This document shows, one piece after another, positions 52,959 through 61,595 of a stretch of 64,000 nt of DNA. The DNA lies in contig QFQS01000002.1 in NCBI GenBank assembly GCA_003243455.1, positions 372,001-436,000 of the forward strand, written 5' to 3'. The translations under genes were made by a program, and so were the position numbers. The notes below the pieces were generated by a model, which did no database searches, was not told the DNA's origin, and was given only the letters and a program-made list of their open reading frames with translations. Positions within the stretch are counted from its first letter, which is position 1, and the number at the start of each line of letters is the position of its first letter. The DNA comes from Cereibacter sphaeroides (GTDB lineage Bacteria > Pseudomonadota > Alphaproteobacteria > Rhodobacterales > Rhodobacteraceae).

Positions 52959-54484
52959 TCGGCAGCCTCCTTGTGGCGCGCGAAATCGTCAGGGAAATGG
53001 GTCAGCGCGGACATGACCGGATAGGGGGTAAAACCACCAAGCGCACAGAGCGACCCGGCCTTCATGGTGTTGCACAGGTCGGTCAGCAGGGGCACGGCGG
53101 TGGAATCACCCCGCGCGATACGGTCGACCGTCTCGACCCCACGAACGGCGCCAATCCGACAGGGCGTGCACTTGCCGCAGGACTCGATCGCGCAGAACTC
53201 AAGCGCGAAGCGCGCCTGACTCAGCATGTCGGCGCTGTCGTCGAACACGACGATGCCCGCATGACCGACCAGCCCGTCCTTGGCCGCGAAATCCTCATAG
53301 GCAAAGGGTGTGTCAAACAACGCGCGCGGGAAATAGGCGCCAAGCGGCCCACCAACCTGCACCGCCTTCACCGGCCGCCCGGTGGCGGTGCCGCCGCCGA
53401 TGTCGTCCACGATCTCGCCCAGCGTCAGGCCGAAGGCGGTTTCGAACAGCCCGCCATGCTTTACGTTGCCAGCGATCTGCAACGGGATCGTTCCGCGAGA
53501 ACGTCCCAGGCCGAAGTCGCGGTAATAGGCGGCACCCTTGGCCATGATCACCGGCACAGTCGCCAGTGAGATCGCGTTGTTCACCACGGTCGGCTTGCCG
53601 AACAGCCCCTGCAGGGCGGGCAGCGGCGGCTTGGCGCGGACCACACCGCGCTTGCCCTCCAGCGAGTTCAGAAGCGAGGTCTCCTCGCCACAGACATAGG
53701 CCCCGGCACCCACTCGCACCTCAAGGTCAAAGGCGTGGCCCGACCCCAAAACGCTGGCCCCCAGCAACCCCGCCTGCCGCGCGATGCGGATGGCCGCGTT
53801 CATCACTTCGATTGCGTCGGGATATTCCGAGCGGATGTAGAGATAGCCCTTGGTCGCCCCCACGGCGATCCCGGCGATCGTCATACCCTCGATCATGCAG
53901 AAGGGGTCGCCTTCAAAGATCATCCGGTCGGCGAAAGTGCCGCTGTCACCCTCATCGCCGTTGCAGACAATGTATTTCTGGTCGGCCTTGGCATCGCCCA
54001 CCGTCTTCCACTTGATGCCCGTCGGGAAGCCCGCACCGCCGCGTCCGCGCAGGCCGGAGTCCGTGACCTCTGCCACCACCTCAGCGGGCATCATGGTCAG
54101 TGCGCGCTGCAATCCGTCAAGCCCGCCGTGAGCTTTGTAATCCGCCAGAGACAGTGGATCGGTCACACCGCAGCGGGCGAAGGTCAGCCGCGTCTGCCGC
54201 GCCATCCAGGGCAGGTCTTCGGTCACACCCAACGCCAGAGGATGCGCACCGAAATCTGCGTCAAACAGGCCCGCCACGTCATCGGCTGACACCGGTCCAT
54301 AGGCCATCCGTCCCTGCGGCGTGTCGATCTCGACCAGCGGCTCCAGCCAGATCATGCCACGCGTGCCATTGCGCACCACCGTAACGTCCATGCCACGCCG
54401 CGCCGCCTCGCCCTGAATAGCGGCTGCGACCTCATCCGCGCCAAGCGCGCGCGCCGCCGCATCGCGGGGAACGTAAATCTTCAT
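52955..54484 (-). CDS. fdsB: Formate dehydrogenase NADH-binding subunit beta
   Basis: The 509-residue NuoF-like protein has an N-terminal thioredoxin-like part (about 1-100), the NADH-binding GRGGAGFPTGIKWKTV, FMN-binding GDEGDSGTFADRM, GAGAYVCGEETSLLNSLEG and the 4Fe-4S ligands ESCGKCTPCRIG. It takes electrons from FdsA and reduces NAD. Its ATG overlaps the fdsG stop (ATGA). Confidence 0.95.
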   Translation of the reverse strand: MKIYVPRDAAARALGADEVAAAIQGEAARRGMDVTVVRNGTRGMIWLEPLVEIDTPQGRMAYGPVSADDVAGLFDADFGAHPLALGVTEDLPWMARQTRLTFARCGVTDPLSLADYKAHGGLDGLQRALTMMPAEVVAEVTDSGLRGRGGAGFPTGIKWKTVGDAKADQKYIVCNGDEGDSGTFADRMIFEGDPFCMIEGMTIAGIAVGATKGYLYIRSEYPDAIEVMNAAIRIARQAGLLGASVLGSGHAFDLEVRVGAGAYVCGEETSLLNSLEGKRGVVRAKPPLPALQGLFGKPTVVNNAISLATVPVIMAKGAAYYRDFGLGRSRGTIPLQIAGNVKHGGLFETAFGLTLGEIVDDIGGGTATGRPVKAVQVGGPLGAYFPRALFDTPFAYEDFAAKDGLVGHAGIVVFDDSADMLSQARFALEFCAIESCGKCTPCRIGAVRGVETVDRIARGDSTAVPLLTDLCNTMKAGSLCALGGFTPYPVMSALTHFPDDFARHKEAAE

Positions 54485-54954
54485 GCCGTCACCTCGGCGA
54501 TCAGCCGATCAGCGCGCGCCTCATCGACCCGGCCGACGATGCGCCCGTCTACCTGCGCCGCAGGACCGCAGGCGCAAAGGCCAAGGCAGAACACCGGCTC
54601 CAGCGTTACCGCGCCATCGACGGTCGTGCCATGCCAGTCCAGCCCCAGCGCTGCCTTGACGCGCTCGGCAACGTGATCGCCGCCCATCGACTGGCAGGCC
54701 TCGGCACGGCACAGCCGCAGCACATGGCGGCCGGCAGGGTGAGTGCGGAAGTCGTGATAGAAACTCATCACGCCATGCACTTCGGCGCGTGAAATATTCA
54801 GCGCAGAGGCGATGATCGGCAGCGCTTCTTGCGGAACGAATCCGTAAGCCTCCTGCACTGCGTGGAGGATAGGCAGCAGAGGCCCTTCCATATCACTATG
54901 CGCGTGCAGGATTTCTCCCACCCGCGCCGCGATTTCCGCGGCCTCGGTCCTCAT
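54481..54954 (-). CDS. fdsG: Formate dehydrogenase subunit gamma (NuoE-like)
   Basis: The 157-residue protein has a helical N-domain and a thioredoxin-like 2Fe-2S domain with Cys in RLCRAEACQSMG and in VFCLGLCACGP. It is the first gene of the fdsG-fdsB-fdsA-fdhD-fdsD operon; all junctions overlap. GGAGGGC lies about 5 bases before its ATG. It follows the 87-bp gap after fdsR that holds the likely operators. Confidence 0.94.
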   Translation of the reverse strand: MRTEAAEIAARVGEILHAHSDMEGPLLPILHAVQEAYGFVPQEALPIIASALNISRAEVHGVMSFYHDFRTHPAGRHVLRLCRAEACQSMGGDHVAERVKAALGLDWHGTTVDGAVTLEPVFCLGLCACGPAAQVDGRIVGRVDEARADRLIAEVTA

Positions 54955-54993
54955 TAGCTGCCCTCCGGTTGGCTAGCGGACATAATCCGCTCA

Positions 54994-55045
54994 AACGATA
55001 GGCGCTTCAATAGCAAAGTCTCGTTGAACGATAGGCGTTATCTAT
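54994..55045. promoter_or_regulatory. Candidate FdsR operator region
   Basis: Two copies of AACGATAGGCG (54994-55004 and 55027-55037) start 33 bases apart, about three helical turns. ATAG-N7-CTAT (55031-55045) forms a dyad that overlaps the fdsR stop. The spacing and dyad suit a LysR-type regulator bound upstream of fdsG, which starts 40 bases further on. Confidence 0.5.
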
Positions 55046-55923
55046 CGACGGATCTGCTGCGCCTCGTGGATAAAGGCCGCGAGCATCGGCGTCAGCGGAT
55101 CGCGCTGCGCGGTGATAAGACCAACCAGATGTTCGGCCTCAGGCTCAACGATCGGCACGGCGCATAGCCCACGACCAATCGAGAATATCTCGGCCAGCTT
55201 CGTGGGAACCACGCTTGACCAGCGCCCGGTCAGGACATGGGCGATAAGCGCGATGGTCGAGTTGCTTTCGATCTGCGCGGCAACGCCCGACCCGGCCTCG
55301 GCAAGGTGCTGGTTCACGATGCGGCGGTTCTGCATGTCAGAGGTCAGCAGGCACAACGGCTGTGCGGAAACTTCGGACCATGTCACCTGATCGCGCTTGG
55401 CCAGTGCCGTGCCGGGGGCACAAAGAAAGCGGTAGAACTCGGTATAGAGCGGCACCTGCGCAACGCGGCCCAGCGGTTCGTTGTCGAGGTAGGTTATCCC
55501 GGCATCCAGCTCCAGCCGCTCGATACCGGCCAGGATCTCCGCCGAGGTCCGCGACAGGATCGAGATGCGCACGTTCGGATGACGTTGCAGGAACGGCGCG
55601 GTCAGATCGGCGACCATTGGCAGCGCGGTCGGGATCACGCCAATCCGCAGGTTGCCCGACAGACCCGAATGCACCACCCGCATCTCGGCCCGCATCGCCC
55701 GCATGTCGCCCACGATCCGTCGCGCCCATTCCAGCACGCGCAGCCCCTCGGGCGTCAGCCCCTGGAAACGGGAGCCTCGGAACACCAGTTGCACGCCAAG
55801 CTGGTCCTCCAGCTGCCGGATGGCCGAGGAAAGCGTCGGCTGCGTGACGCCACAGACCTCGGCAGCGCGCCCGAAATGGCGTTCGTTCGCCAGCGCGATG
55901 AACATCTCAAGCTTGTCGATCAT
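55042..55923 (-). CDS. LysR-family regulator, probable FdsR
   Basis: The 293-residue protein has the LysR winged helix (MFIALANERHFGRAAEVCGVTQPTLSSAIRQLE...) and a substrate-binding domain with NLRIGVIPTALPMVADL. It lies directly upstream of fdsG on the same strand, 87 bases away, which is the position of FdsR in other fds loci. The effector is probably formate or a related metabolite. The ATG follows a GACGGGG stretch. Confidence 0.88.
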   Translation of the reverse strand: MIDKLEMFIALANERHFGRAAEVCGVTQPTLSSAIRQLEDQLGVQLVFRGSRFQGLTPEGLRVLEWARRIVGDMRAMRAEMRVVHSGLSGNLRIGVIPTALPMVADLTAPFLQRHPNVRISILSRTSAEILAGIERLELDAGITYLDNEPLGRVAQVPLYTEFYRFLCAPGTALAKRDQVTWSEVSAQPLCLLTSDMQNRRIVNQHLAEAGSGVAAQIESNSTIALIAHVLTGRWSSVVPTKLAEIFSIGRGLCAVPIVEPEAEHLVGLITAQRDPLTPMLAAFIHEAQQIRR

Positions 55924-56013
55924 GCCCCGTCATCGCAGCAATTCCCGCGTGCGGCAATCTTTGGTCGGTGCATGGTGCTTGTTGCGAAGCGAAGCCTGCC
56001 CTAAGTCGGGGGA

Positions 56014-56811
56014 ATGCGATCCCTCATGTCCTATTTCCGCAAAGACCCCAAGGTGGCGGTGATCCGCCTTCAGGGCACCATCGCAGCCGGCGCGCGCGGC
56101 GGCATCAGTGATGCCGCGCTAGCGCCGCTGATCGAGAAAGCCTTCTCTCGTGGCAAGCCGGTGGCGGTCGCGCTGGTGATCAATTCGCCGGGCGGATCGC
56201 CGGTCCAGTCGTCGCTCATCGGCGCCCGAGTGCGTCGTCTGGCGGCGGAAAAGAAAATACCCGTTCACGCATTCGTCGAAGATGTCGCGGCCTCTGGCGG
56301 TTACTGGCTCGCCTGCGCGGGCGATGACATCTGGGTGGATGAAAGCTCGATTGTCGGCTCGATCGGCGTGATCTTCGCGAGCTTCGGCTTCAACCAGTTC
56401 ATGGACCGCCACGGCATTGAACGCCGCGTGCATACCGCCGGTCGGTCGAAGAGTCTCGCGGACCCCTTCCTGCCGGAAAAGGTCGAAGACGTAGAACGGT
56501 TGAAGGCCCTTCAGGAACCGATCCACCGCGCCTTCATCGAACAGGTGAAATCGCGACGCGGCGCGCGGCTCGATCCTGCGGCCGATCTCTTCAACGCCGA
56601 TATCTGGGTCGGGTCCGGTGCGGTCACGGTCGGGCTGGCGGACGGCGTCGCGCATCTGGTGCCGAAGCTGAAGCAACTCTACGGCGACAAGGTTCGACTG
56701 ATCCCCTACGGTCAGCGCCGGTCGCTGTTGCAGCGGCTGGGCGCGCAGGTCTTGGGCGGTGCCCTTGGCGAGATAGAGGATCGTGCCGCCTGGGCGCGGT
56801 TCGGTCTTTAG
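56014..56811 (+). CDS. S49 peptidase (SppA/SohB-like)
   Basis: The protein is 265 residues from the ATG at 56014, or 261 from an ATG at 56026. It has the S49 core: ALVINSPGGSPVQSSLI, the catalytic Ser in VEDVAASGGYWLACAGDD, SSIVGSIGVIF and the Lys in GRSKSLADPF. Unlike SppA it has no clear N-terminal membrane anchor, so it is probably a cytoplasmic or peripheral signal-peptide peptidase. It starts a unit with the zinc-ribbon protein and an SDR. Confidence 0.88.
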   Translation: MRSLMSYFRKDPKVAVIRLQGTIAAGARGGISDAALAPLIEKAFSRGKPVAVALVINSPGGSPVQSSLIGARVRRLAAEKKIPVHAFVEDVAASGGYWLACAGDDIWVDESSIVGSIGVIFASFGFNQFMDRHGIERRVHTAGRSKSLADPFLPEKVEDVERLKALQEPIHRAFIEQVKSRRGARLDPAADLFNADIWVGSGAVTVGLADGVAHLVPKLKQLYGDKVRLIPYGQRRSLLQRLGAQVLGGALGEIEDRAAWARFGL

Positions 56812-57018
56812 ATGCTGGTCAAAAGCGTTTTCCTGTTCCTCTTGGGGATGGTTGCCGTCGCGATGATCGGTCGCGCGATCTTTCCCTCTGCGTTCCGTCG
56901 CAAGACGCGGCTGCTTGGCGGATCGGATCGGCCAAACACCTGCCCCCGCTGCGGAAACTTCATCATCGGCAAAGGTCCGTGCGGCTGTAGTGGCGCGCAA
57001 CGAAAGGCACGGTCATGA
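56812..57018 (+). CDS. Small membrane protein with a zinc-ribbon-like Cys motif
   Basis: The 68-residue protein has one N-terminal membrane helix (VFLFLLGMVAVAMIGRAIF) and a C-terminal CPRCGNFIIGKGPCGC with four cysteines, suggesting metal binding on the cytoplasmic side. It starts immediately after the S49 peptidase stop and overlaps the next gene by ATGA. I do not recognise a named family. Confidence 0.75.
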   Translation: MLVKSVFLFLLGMVAVAMIGRAIFPSAFRRKTRLLGGSDRPNTCPRCGNFIIGKGPCGCSGAQRKARS

Positions 57019-57806
57019 CAGAGCTCGCCGAGAACAGGGCGCTTGTAACCGGGGCCGCGCGTAGGCTTGGCCGCGCGATGGCGCTGTATCTTGCCGGTCG
57101 CGGCTATGATGTAGCGGTGCACTATTCCGGCTCGGCGGATGAGGCTGCCGCGACGGTCGCAGAGATCCAGGCACTGGGTAGAAAGGCCGTCGCGCTACAG
57201 GCAGATCTGCTGGTCGAGGCGGAAACCGAAACCCTCGTTCATCGCGCGGCACAGGCGTTGGGTGGGCCGCTGACCGCGCTGGTGAATAACGCATCGGTCT
57301 TCGACTACGACACCGTTTCCACTGCGACGAAGGAAAGCTGGGACCGCAATATCGGCTCGAACCTGCGCGCGCCTTTCGTGCTGATCCAGCATTTCGCGGC
57401 GCAGGCGCCGAAGGCCGCAAAGGACGAACACGACGAGCCGGTGGCGCAGGCGATGGTGCTGAACATGTGCGACCAGCGTGTGCGGAATCTGACGCCGGAT
57501 TTCATGACCTACACCATCGCCAAGATGGGTCTCTGGGCGCTCACGCGAACTGCGGCGATGGCGCTTGCGCCCGACATTCGCGTGAATGCGATCGGCCCTG
57601 GACCCACGCTGATCGGCGCGCGGCAGGGGCAGGAACACTTCGACGCGCAGCGCGCAGCAACCGTCCTGCATCGCGGATCGAACCCCGCAGATATCACCGC
57701 TGCACTCGGCTATTTCCTCGATGCGCCGGCCGTGACGGGGCAGCTTTTATGCGTGGATGGCGGCCAACATCTGATGTGGCACCCCGAGGATGCCCGTCTC
57801 GCTTAG
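57015..57806 (+). CDS. SDR oxidoreductase, pteridine-reductase-like
   Basis: The 263-residue protein has the NADPH motif TGAARRLGRAMA (the ARR variant seen in pteridine reductases), NNASVF and the late catalytic YTIAK, with NMCDQ in place of the usual Ser-centred segment. This resembles the FolM/PTR1 group, which reduces dihydrofolate, dihydromonapterin or biopterin. The last gene of its unit, it is followed by an AT-rich gap before uvrC. Confidence 0.85.
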   Translation: MTELAENRALVTGAARRLGRAMALYLAGRGYDVAVHYSGSADEAAATVAEIQALGRKAVALQADLLVEAETETLVHRAAQALGGPLTALVNNASVFDYDTVSTATKESWDRNIGSNLRAPFVLIQHFAAQAPKAAKDEHDEPVAQAMVLNMCDQRVRNLTPDFMTYTIAKMGLWALTRTAAMALAPDIRVNAIGPGPTLIGARQGQEHFDAQRAATVLHRGSNPADITAALGYFLDAPAVTGQLLCVDGGQHLMWHPEDARLA

Positions 57807-58115
57807 TGAACGCCTATTCCGCTATGGGCATGCCGCGAAGGACCCGTGATGAAAGTTTTCCACTTTGGGATTCATCGCCATATTGCTGTCGCATTTACTT
57901 CATGCTTTTCAGGGATTTGCCGAGAGCAACAAAATTTCTTTCTATAAAACAGTGAGTTATTAAAATGCCCAAAAAACAGGCAAAGTAACGAACTCGTCAG
58001 AATCCAACGGAAAAATCGTGCTTCCGGATTGTTTTGCGCAGAGTTACCCACAGAAACCGTGGACAGCTTTTTTCTTGAACCCGCCGCTTTATCATTGCAG
58101 CCGGAGGGGGAATCG
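57807..58115. other. AT-rich intergenic region upstream of uvrC
   Basis: No gene is convincing here. Bases about 57840-58050 are markedly AT-rich against the flanks, with A- and T-runs. A CCAC...GTGG hairpin (58048-58062) is followed by six T (58068-58073), terminator-like on the plus strand. A TTACCCACA at 58044 resembles a single DnaA box. The region probably holds the uvrC promoter. Confidence 0.6.
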
Positions 58116-60017
58116 ATGACCGAGGAAAGGATCGGACAGGACGTGCAGACCGAGCCGGGCAGCAAGGAAAAGGTTACGACCGGATATGGTGTGATCCATG
58201 GCTATCTGAAGACCCTGGACAGCTCTCCGGGCGTCTATCGCATGCTCGATCCGTCGGGGCAGGTGCTGTACGTCGGCAAAGCGCGCAACCTCAAGGCGCG
58301 GGTATCCAACTACGCGCGCCCCTCGGGGCATTCGGGCCGCATTGCCCGAATGATCCACGACACCGCCTCGATGATGTTCCTGACGACGCGGACCGAGACC
58401 GAGGCGCTGCTCTTGGAGCAGAACCTGATCAAGCAGCTGAAGCCGCGCTACAACGTGCTTCTGCGCGACGACAAGAGCTTTCCGAACATCCTGATCGCCA
58501 AGGCCCACCCGTTTCCCCAGATCAAGAAGCATCGCGGTCGAAAGGCGGAACCCGGCACCTATTTCGGCCCCTTTGCCAGCGCGGGGGCGGTGAATCGCAC
58601 GTTGAACCAGTTGCAGAAGGTCTTTCTGCTGCGGTCCTGCAGCGATGCCATGTTCGAAAGCCGCACCCGCCCCTGTCTGCTGTTCCAGATCAAGCGTTGC
58701 TCGGCCCCGTGTGTGGGCAAGGTCGATGACGTGCAGTATGGCCATCTGATCGACGAGGCAGAGCTGTTCCTGCAGGGTAAGACCACCGCCGTGCAATCGG
58801 AACTTGCGCGTGAGATGGCGCAGGCCTCGCAGGACATGGAGTTCGAGCGTGCAGCGGCGCTGCGCGACCGCATTCGCGCGCTGACCCAGGTGCAGTCGTC
58901 GCAGGGCATCAACCCCAAGGGCGTCTCCGAAGCGGATATCATCGCTCTGCACATGGAAGGCGGGCAGGCCTGTGTGCAGGTCTTCTTCATCCGCGCCAAC
59001 CAGAGCTGGGGCAACCGAGACTTCTACCCCCGCACAGGCGCGGGGGCGGAAGCGTCTGAGATACTCGAAGCTTTCCTTGCCCAGTTTTACGACGACAAGG
59101 ATCCGCCGCGGCTGATCCTGCTGTCTCATCCGGTCGAGAACGAAGACCTGGTGACCCAGCTTCTGTCCGACCGCGCTGGCCGCAAGGTTGAGATCGCTGT
59201 GCCCCAGCGTGGAGAAAAGGCCGAACTGGTCGAAAACGCCGCCCGCAATGCCCGCGAAAGCCTGGCGCGCAAGATGGCTGAGGGCGCCACCCAGAACAAA
59301 CTGCTGGCCGGTCTGGCCGAGGCTTTTGACCTCGACAATCCACCCCAGCGGATCGAGGTCTACGATAACTCGCACATCCAGGGCACAAATGCCGTGGGCG
59401 GCATGATCGTGGCGGGGCCGGATGGGTTCCTCAAGTCGCAGTATCGCAAATTCAACATCCGCTCTGCTGCGGGCGCGAATTCCGACGACTTCGGCATGAT
59501 GAAAGAGGTGCTGACCCGTCGCTTCGAGCGCCTGCTGAAGGAAGATCCCGACCGCAAGTCCGACGCATGGCCCGACCTTCTGCTGATCGACGGCGGTACG
59601 GGACAGGTAAGCGCGGTGGCCGGGATCATGGCCGAGATGGGCGTCGACGACATCGCCATGGTCGGCGTCGCCAAGGGCGTCGACCGCGACGCGGGGAAAG
59701 AGGAGTTCCACCGCCCCGGCCAGCCCCCCTTCGCGCTGCCCCACAGCGACCCGGTCCTGTACTTCATCCAGCGTCTGCGGGATGAGGCGCACCGCTGGGC
59801 CATCGGCGCCCACCGGGCGAAACGCGCCAAGGCGGTCAGCGCAACGCCGCTGGACGACATCCCCGGCGTCGGCGCCACCCGCAAGCGCGCGTTACTGGCC
59901 CATTTCGGCAGCGCCAAGGCGGTCGCCCGGGCCGGTGTCGAGGACCTCACGGCGGTGGATGGCATCTCGGCCACCATGGCGCAGGGCATCTACGACTTCT
60001 TCCACGCGCGCGGCTGA
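58116..60017 (+). CDS. uvrC: Excinuclease ABC subunit C
   Basis: The 633-residue protein has the GIY-YIG domain (SSPGVYRMLDPSGQVLYVGKARNLKARVSNY split over residues 37-67), a UVR domain near residue 230, the RNase H-like UvrC_C domain (EVYDNSHIQGTNAVGGM, LLIDGGTGQVSAV) and C-terminal helix-hairpin-helix motifs. It makes both incisions in nucleotide-excision repair. GGAGGGGG precedes the ATG at 58116; the frame is open 29 codons upstream without support. Confidence 0.97.
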   Translation: MTEERIGQDVQTEPGSKEKVTTGYGVIHGYLKTLDSSPGVYRMLDPSGQVLYVGKARNLKARVSNYARPSGHSGRIARMIHDTASMMFLTTRTETEALLLEQNLIKQLKPRYNVLLRDDKSFPNILIAKAHPFPQIKKHRGRKAEPGTYFGPFASAGAVNRTLNQLQKVFLLRSCSDAMFESRTRPCLLFQIKRCSAPCVGKVDDVQYGHLIDEAELFLQGKTTAVQSELAREMAQASQDMEFERAAALRDRIRALTQVQSSQGINPKGVSEADIIALHMEGGQACVQVFFIRANQSWGNRDFYPRTGAGAEASEILEAFLAQFYDDKDPPRLILLSHPVENEDLVTQLLSDRAGRKVEIAVPQRGEKAELVENAARNARESLARKMAEGATQNKLLAGLAEAFDLDNPPQRIEVYDNSHIQGTNAVGGMIVAGPDGFLKSQYRKFNIRSAAGANSDDFGMMKEVLTRRFERLLKEDPDRKSDAWPDLLLIDGGTGQVSAVAGIMAEMGVDDIAMVGVAKGVDRDAGKEEFHRPGQPPFALPHSDPVLYFIQRLRDEAHRWAIGAHRAKRAKAVSATPLDDIPGVGATRKRALLAHFGSAKAVARAGVEDLTAVDGISATMAQGIYDFFHARG

Positions 60018-60481
60018 TGTACCGGCCTAAGCCCGGCATCAAGAAACACCCCGAGCGGCGCTGGAACCGCCCCGACCGGATTTTCTTCGGCTTCGGTGCT
60101 TGTCACATCCTGGCGGGTGTCTGGCTGGAAAATCCGCCGCTTCCGGATTTCCACGCCGAATGGATCGTCCCGGATGACGGCTTCTCCGGCACCCATTTCT
60201 TTGTGACCGACGACACGGTCGCCTTCGACTTTCACGGCTACTCGCTGCGGCAGAACCTGCTGGACCATATCCGCAAGGGCTGGTCCGCCCGCTATCCCGG
60301 CTGGAATGCCACGATCCAGCCCGTTGATTTCCCGTTGCTGGACACGGCCACGATGAACGCGCGAAAGCACCTTGGCCCCGACCAATACTTTGGCGATCCG
60401 CTGCCTTGCGCCAGGCGGTTCATCGACCGCTTCGATCATCCCGCCGCCGCCCGTCACGCCCGAAGCGGCAGCTTGCCATAG
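60017..60481 (+). CDS. Hypothetical protein downstream of uvrC
   Basis: The 154-residue protein has no signal peptide or membrane helix. It is rich in aromatic residues and Asp, with FDFHGYSLRQNLLDHIRKGW in the middle and PCARRFIDRFDHPAAARHA near the end. Its ATG overlaps the uvrC stop (TGATG), so it is co-translated with UvrC. No known domain is recognised. Confidence 0.7.
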   Translation: MYRPKPGIKKHPERRWNRPDRIFFGFGACHILAGVWLENPPLPDFHAEWIVPDDGFSGTHFFVTDDTVAFDFHGYSLRQNLLDHIRKGWSARYPGWNATIQPVDFPLLDTATMNARKHLGPDQYFGDPLPCARRFIDRFDHPAAARHARSGSLP

Positions 60482-60531
60482 CCTTCCCCCGGACATATTC
60501 TCGGCCCTTCGCCCCACTGCGGAGGTCGCGC

Positions 60532-61518
60532 ATGGTCACGCCCACCGATCGTATCGAGCAGCTTCAATCCGGCGTCGCGCCCGCCTTCGCGCTGCTGGCC
60601 GGGATGCAGCTTGGCGTGTTCACCGCACTTGGCGATACGTCGCGCTCCGCCGCCGAAATCGCCAGCATTCTTGGCGTTTCTCCCGACAGGCTTCAACGCC
60701 TGCTCTACGCGCTGGTCTCCACCGGCCTGCTGAAGCATGACGAGGCGGGTTTCCGAAACACGACAGAGGCCGCCGAACAACTGGTTGAGGGGAAGCCCGG
60801 CTATATCGGCGGTGTTCACAATCTGCTGGCAGAGCTTTGGCAAGCCGATCTGCATACCGCAGCTTCCATCCGCAGCGGTCGGCCCGAAGCCGCGCATGAT
60901 TTCTCGAACGCCGATCCCGCCGCCGCGCTGACCTTCATGCGGGGGCTCGTCCCTAGCGGCCTCGGCTTTGGCCGCGCCCTTGCAAAACTCGTCGATTTTG
61001 CTCCGCTCACATCGGTCATCGACATTGGCGGCGGTCCCGGCAGCGCGCTCGTCGGCCTGAGAGAAAGGTGGCCACATCTTACCGGCACGCTGATGGAACT
61101 GCCCGAGACGCTGGCCGTCGTGGCACCATTGCTGGCAGAACAAGGGCAGCAAGTGGCGCTGGAACCCGGCGACATAACCCGCGCCCCTTCGACGCGGCAG
61201 CACGATGCCGCGATACTGAAGGCGGTCGTTCAGGTTCTGTCGCCCGAAGCCGCTGCAAAGGCGATCCGCCATGCCGCCGGATCGTTGCGGGTTGGGGGCG
61301 AGCTATTCATCAGCGGCGCCGGAATACTGGACGACAGCCGGACAAGTCCCGCCGGCGCGGTGTTCTTCAACCTCACTTTCCTGAACCTGTATCAGGGCGG
61401 CGAATCCTACACCGAGGCGCAGTATCGGGCCTGGCTTGAAGCTGCCGGATTCGCGGAAATTCGACGGTCACGGCTAGAGACGGGTGCCAATCTGATACGG
61501 GCGGTCAAGATCGCCTGA
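60532..61518 (+). CDS. SAM-dependent O-methyltransferase (acetylserotonin-type)
   Basis: The 328-residue protein has an N-terminal dimerisation winged helix (FALLAGMQLGVFTALGD, SAAEIASILGVSPDRLQRLLYALVSTGLL) and a class-I methyltransferase domain with VIDIGGGPGSALVGLRE, LMELPE and AILKAVVQVLSP. This layout fits plant- and bacterial-type O-methyltransferases. The acceptor is unknown. CGGAGG lies about 7 bases before the ATG. Confidence 0.85.
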   Translation: MVTPTDRIEQLQSGVAPAFALLAGMQLGVFTALGDTSRSAAEIASILGVSPDRLQRLLYALVSTGLLKHDEAGFRNTTEAAEQLVEGKPGYIGGVHNLLAELWQADLHTAASIRSGRPEAAHDFSNADPAAALTFMRGLVPSGLGFGRALAKLVDFAPLTSVIDIGGGPGSALVGLRERWPHLTGTLMELPETLAVVAPLLAEQGQQVALEPGDITRAPSTRQHDAAILKAVVQVLSPEAAAKAIRHAAGSLRVGGELFISGAGILDDSRTSPAGAVFFNLTFLNLYQGGESYTEAQYRAWLEAAGFAEIRRSRLETGANLIRAVKIA

Positions 61519-61595
61519 AAACCCTTTTAACTTGGGCTTTTCGCCGCCCATCAGCCATGGCATAGCACGCCGGTCCGAACAGCCCGAGCGCATCC

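Noticed and set aside
57849..57947. A 32-codon ORF before uvrC
   Set aside because: It has no ribosome site, no recognisable sequence and lies in AT-rich DNA, where short frames of this type occur by chance.
58044..58052. DnaA box TTACCCACA and a replication origin
   Set aside because: It is one imperfect box with no cluster, no AT-rich unwinding repeats and no dnaA/parAB or other origin genes nearby.
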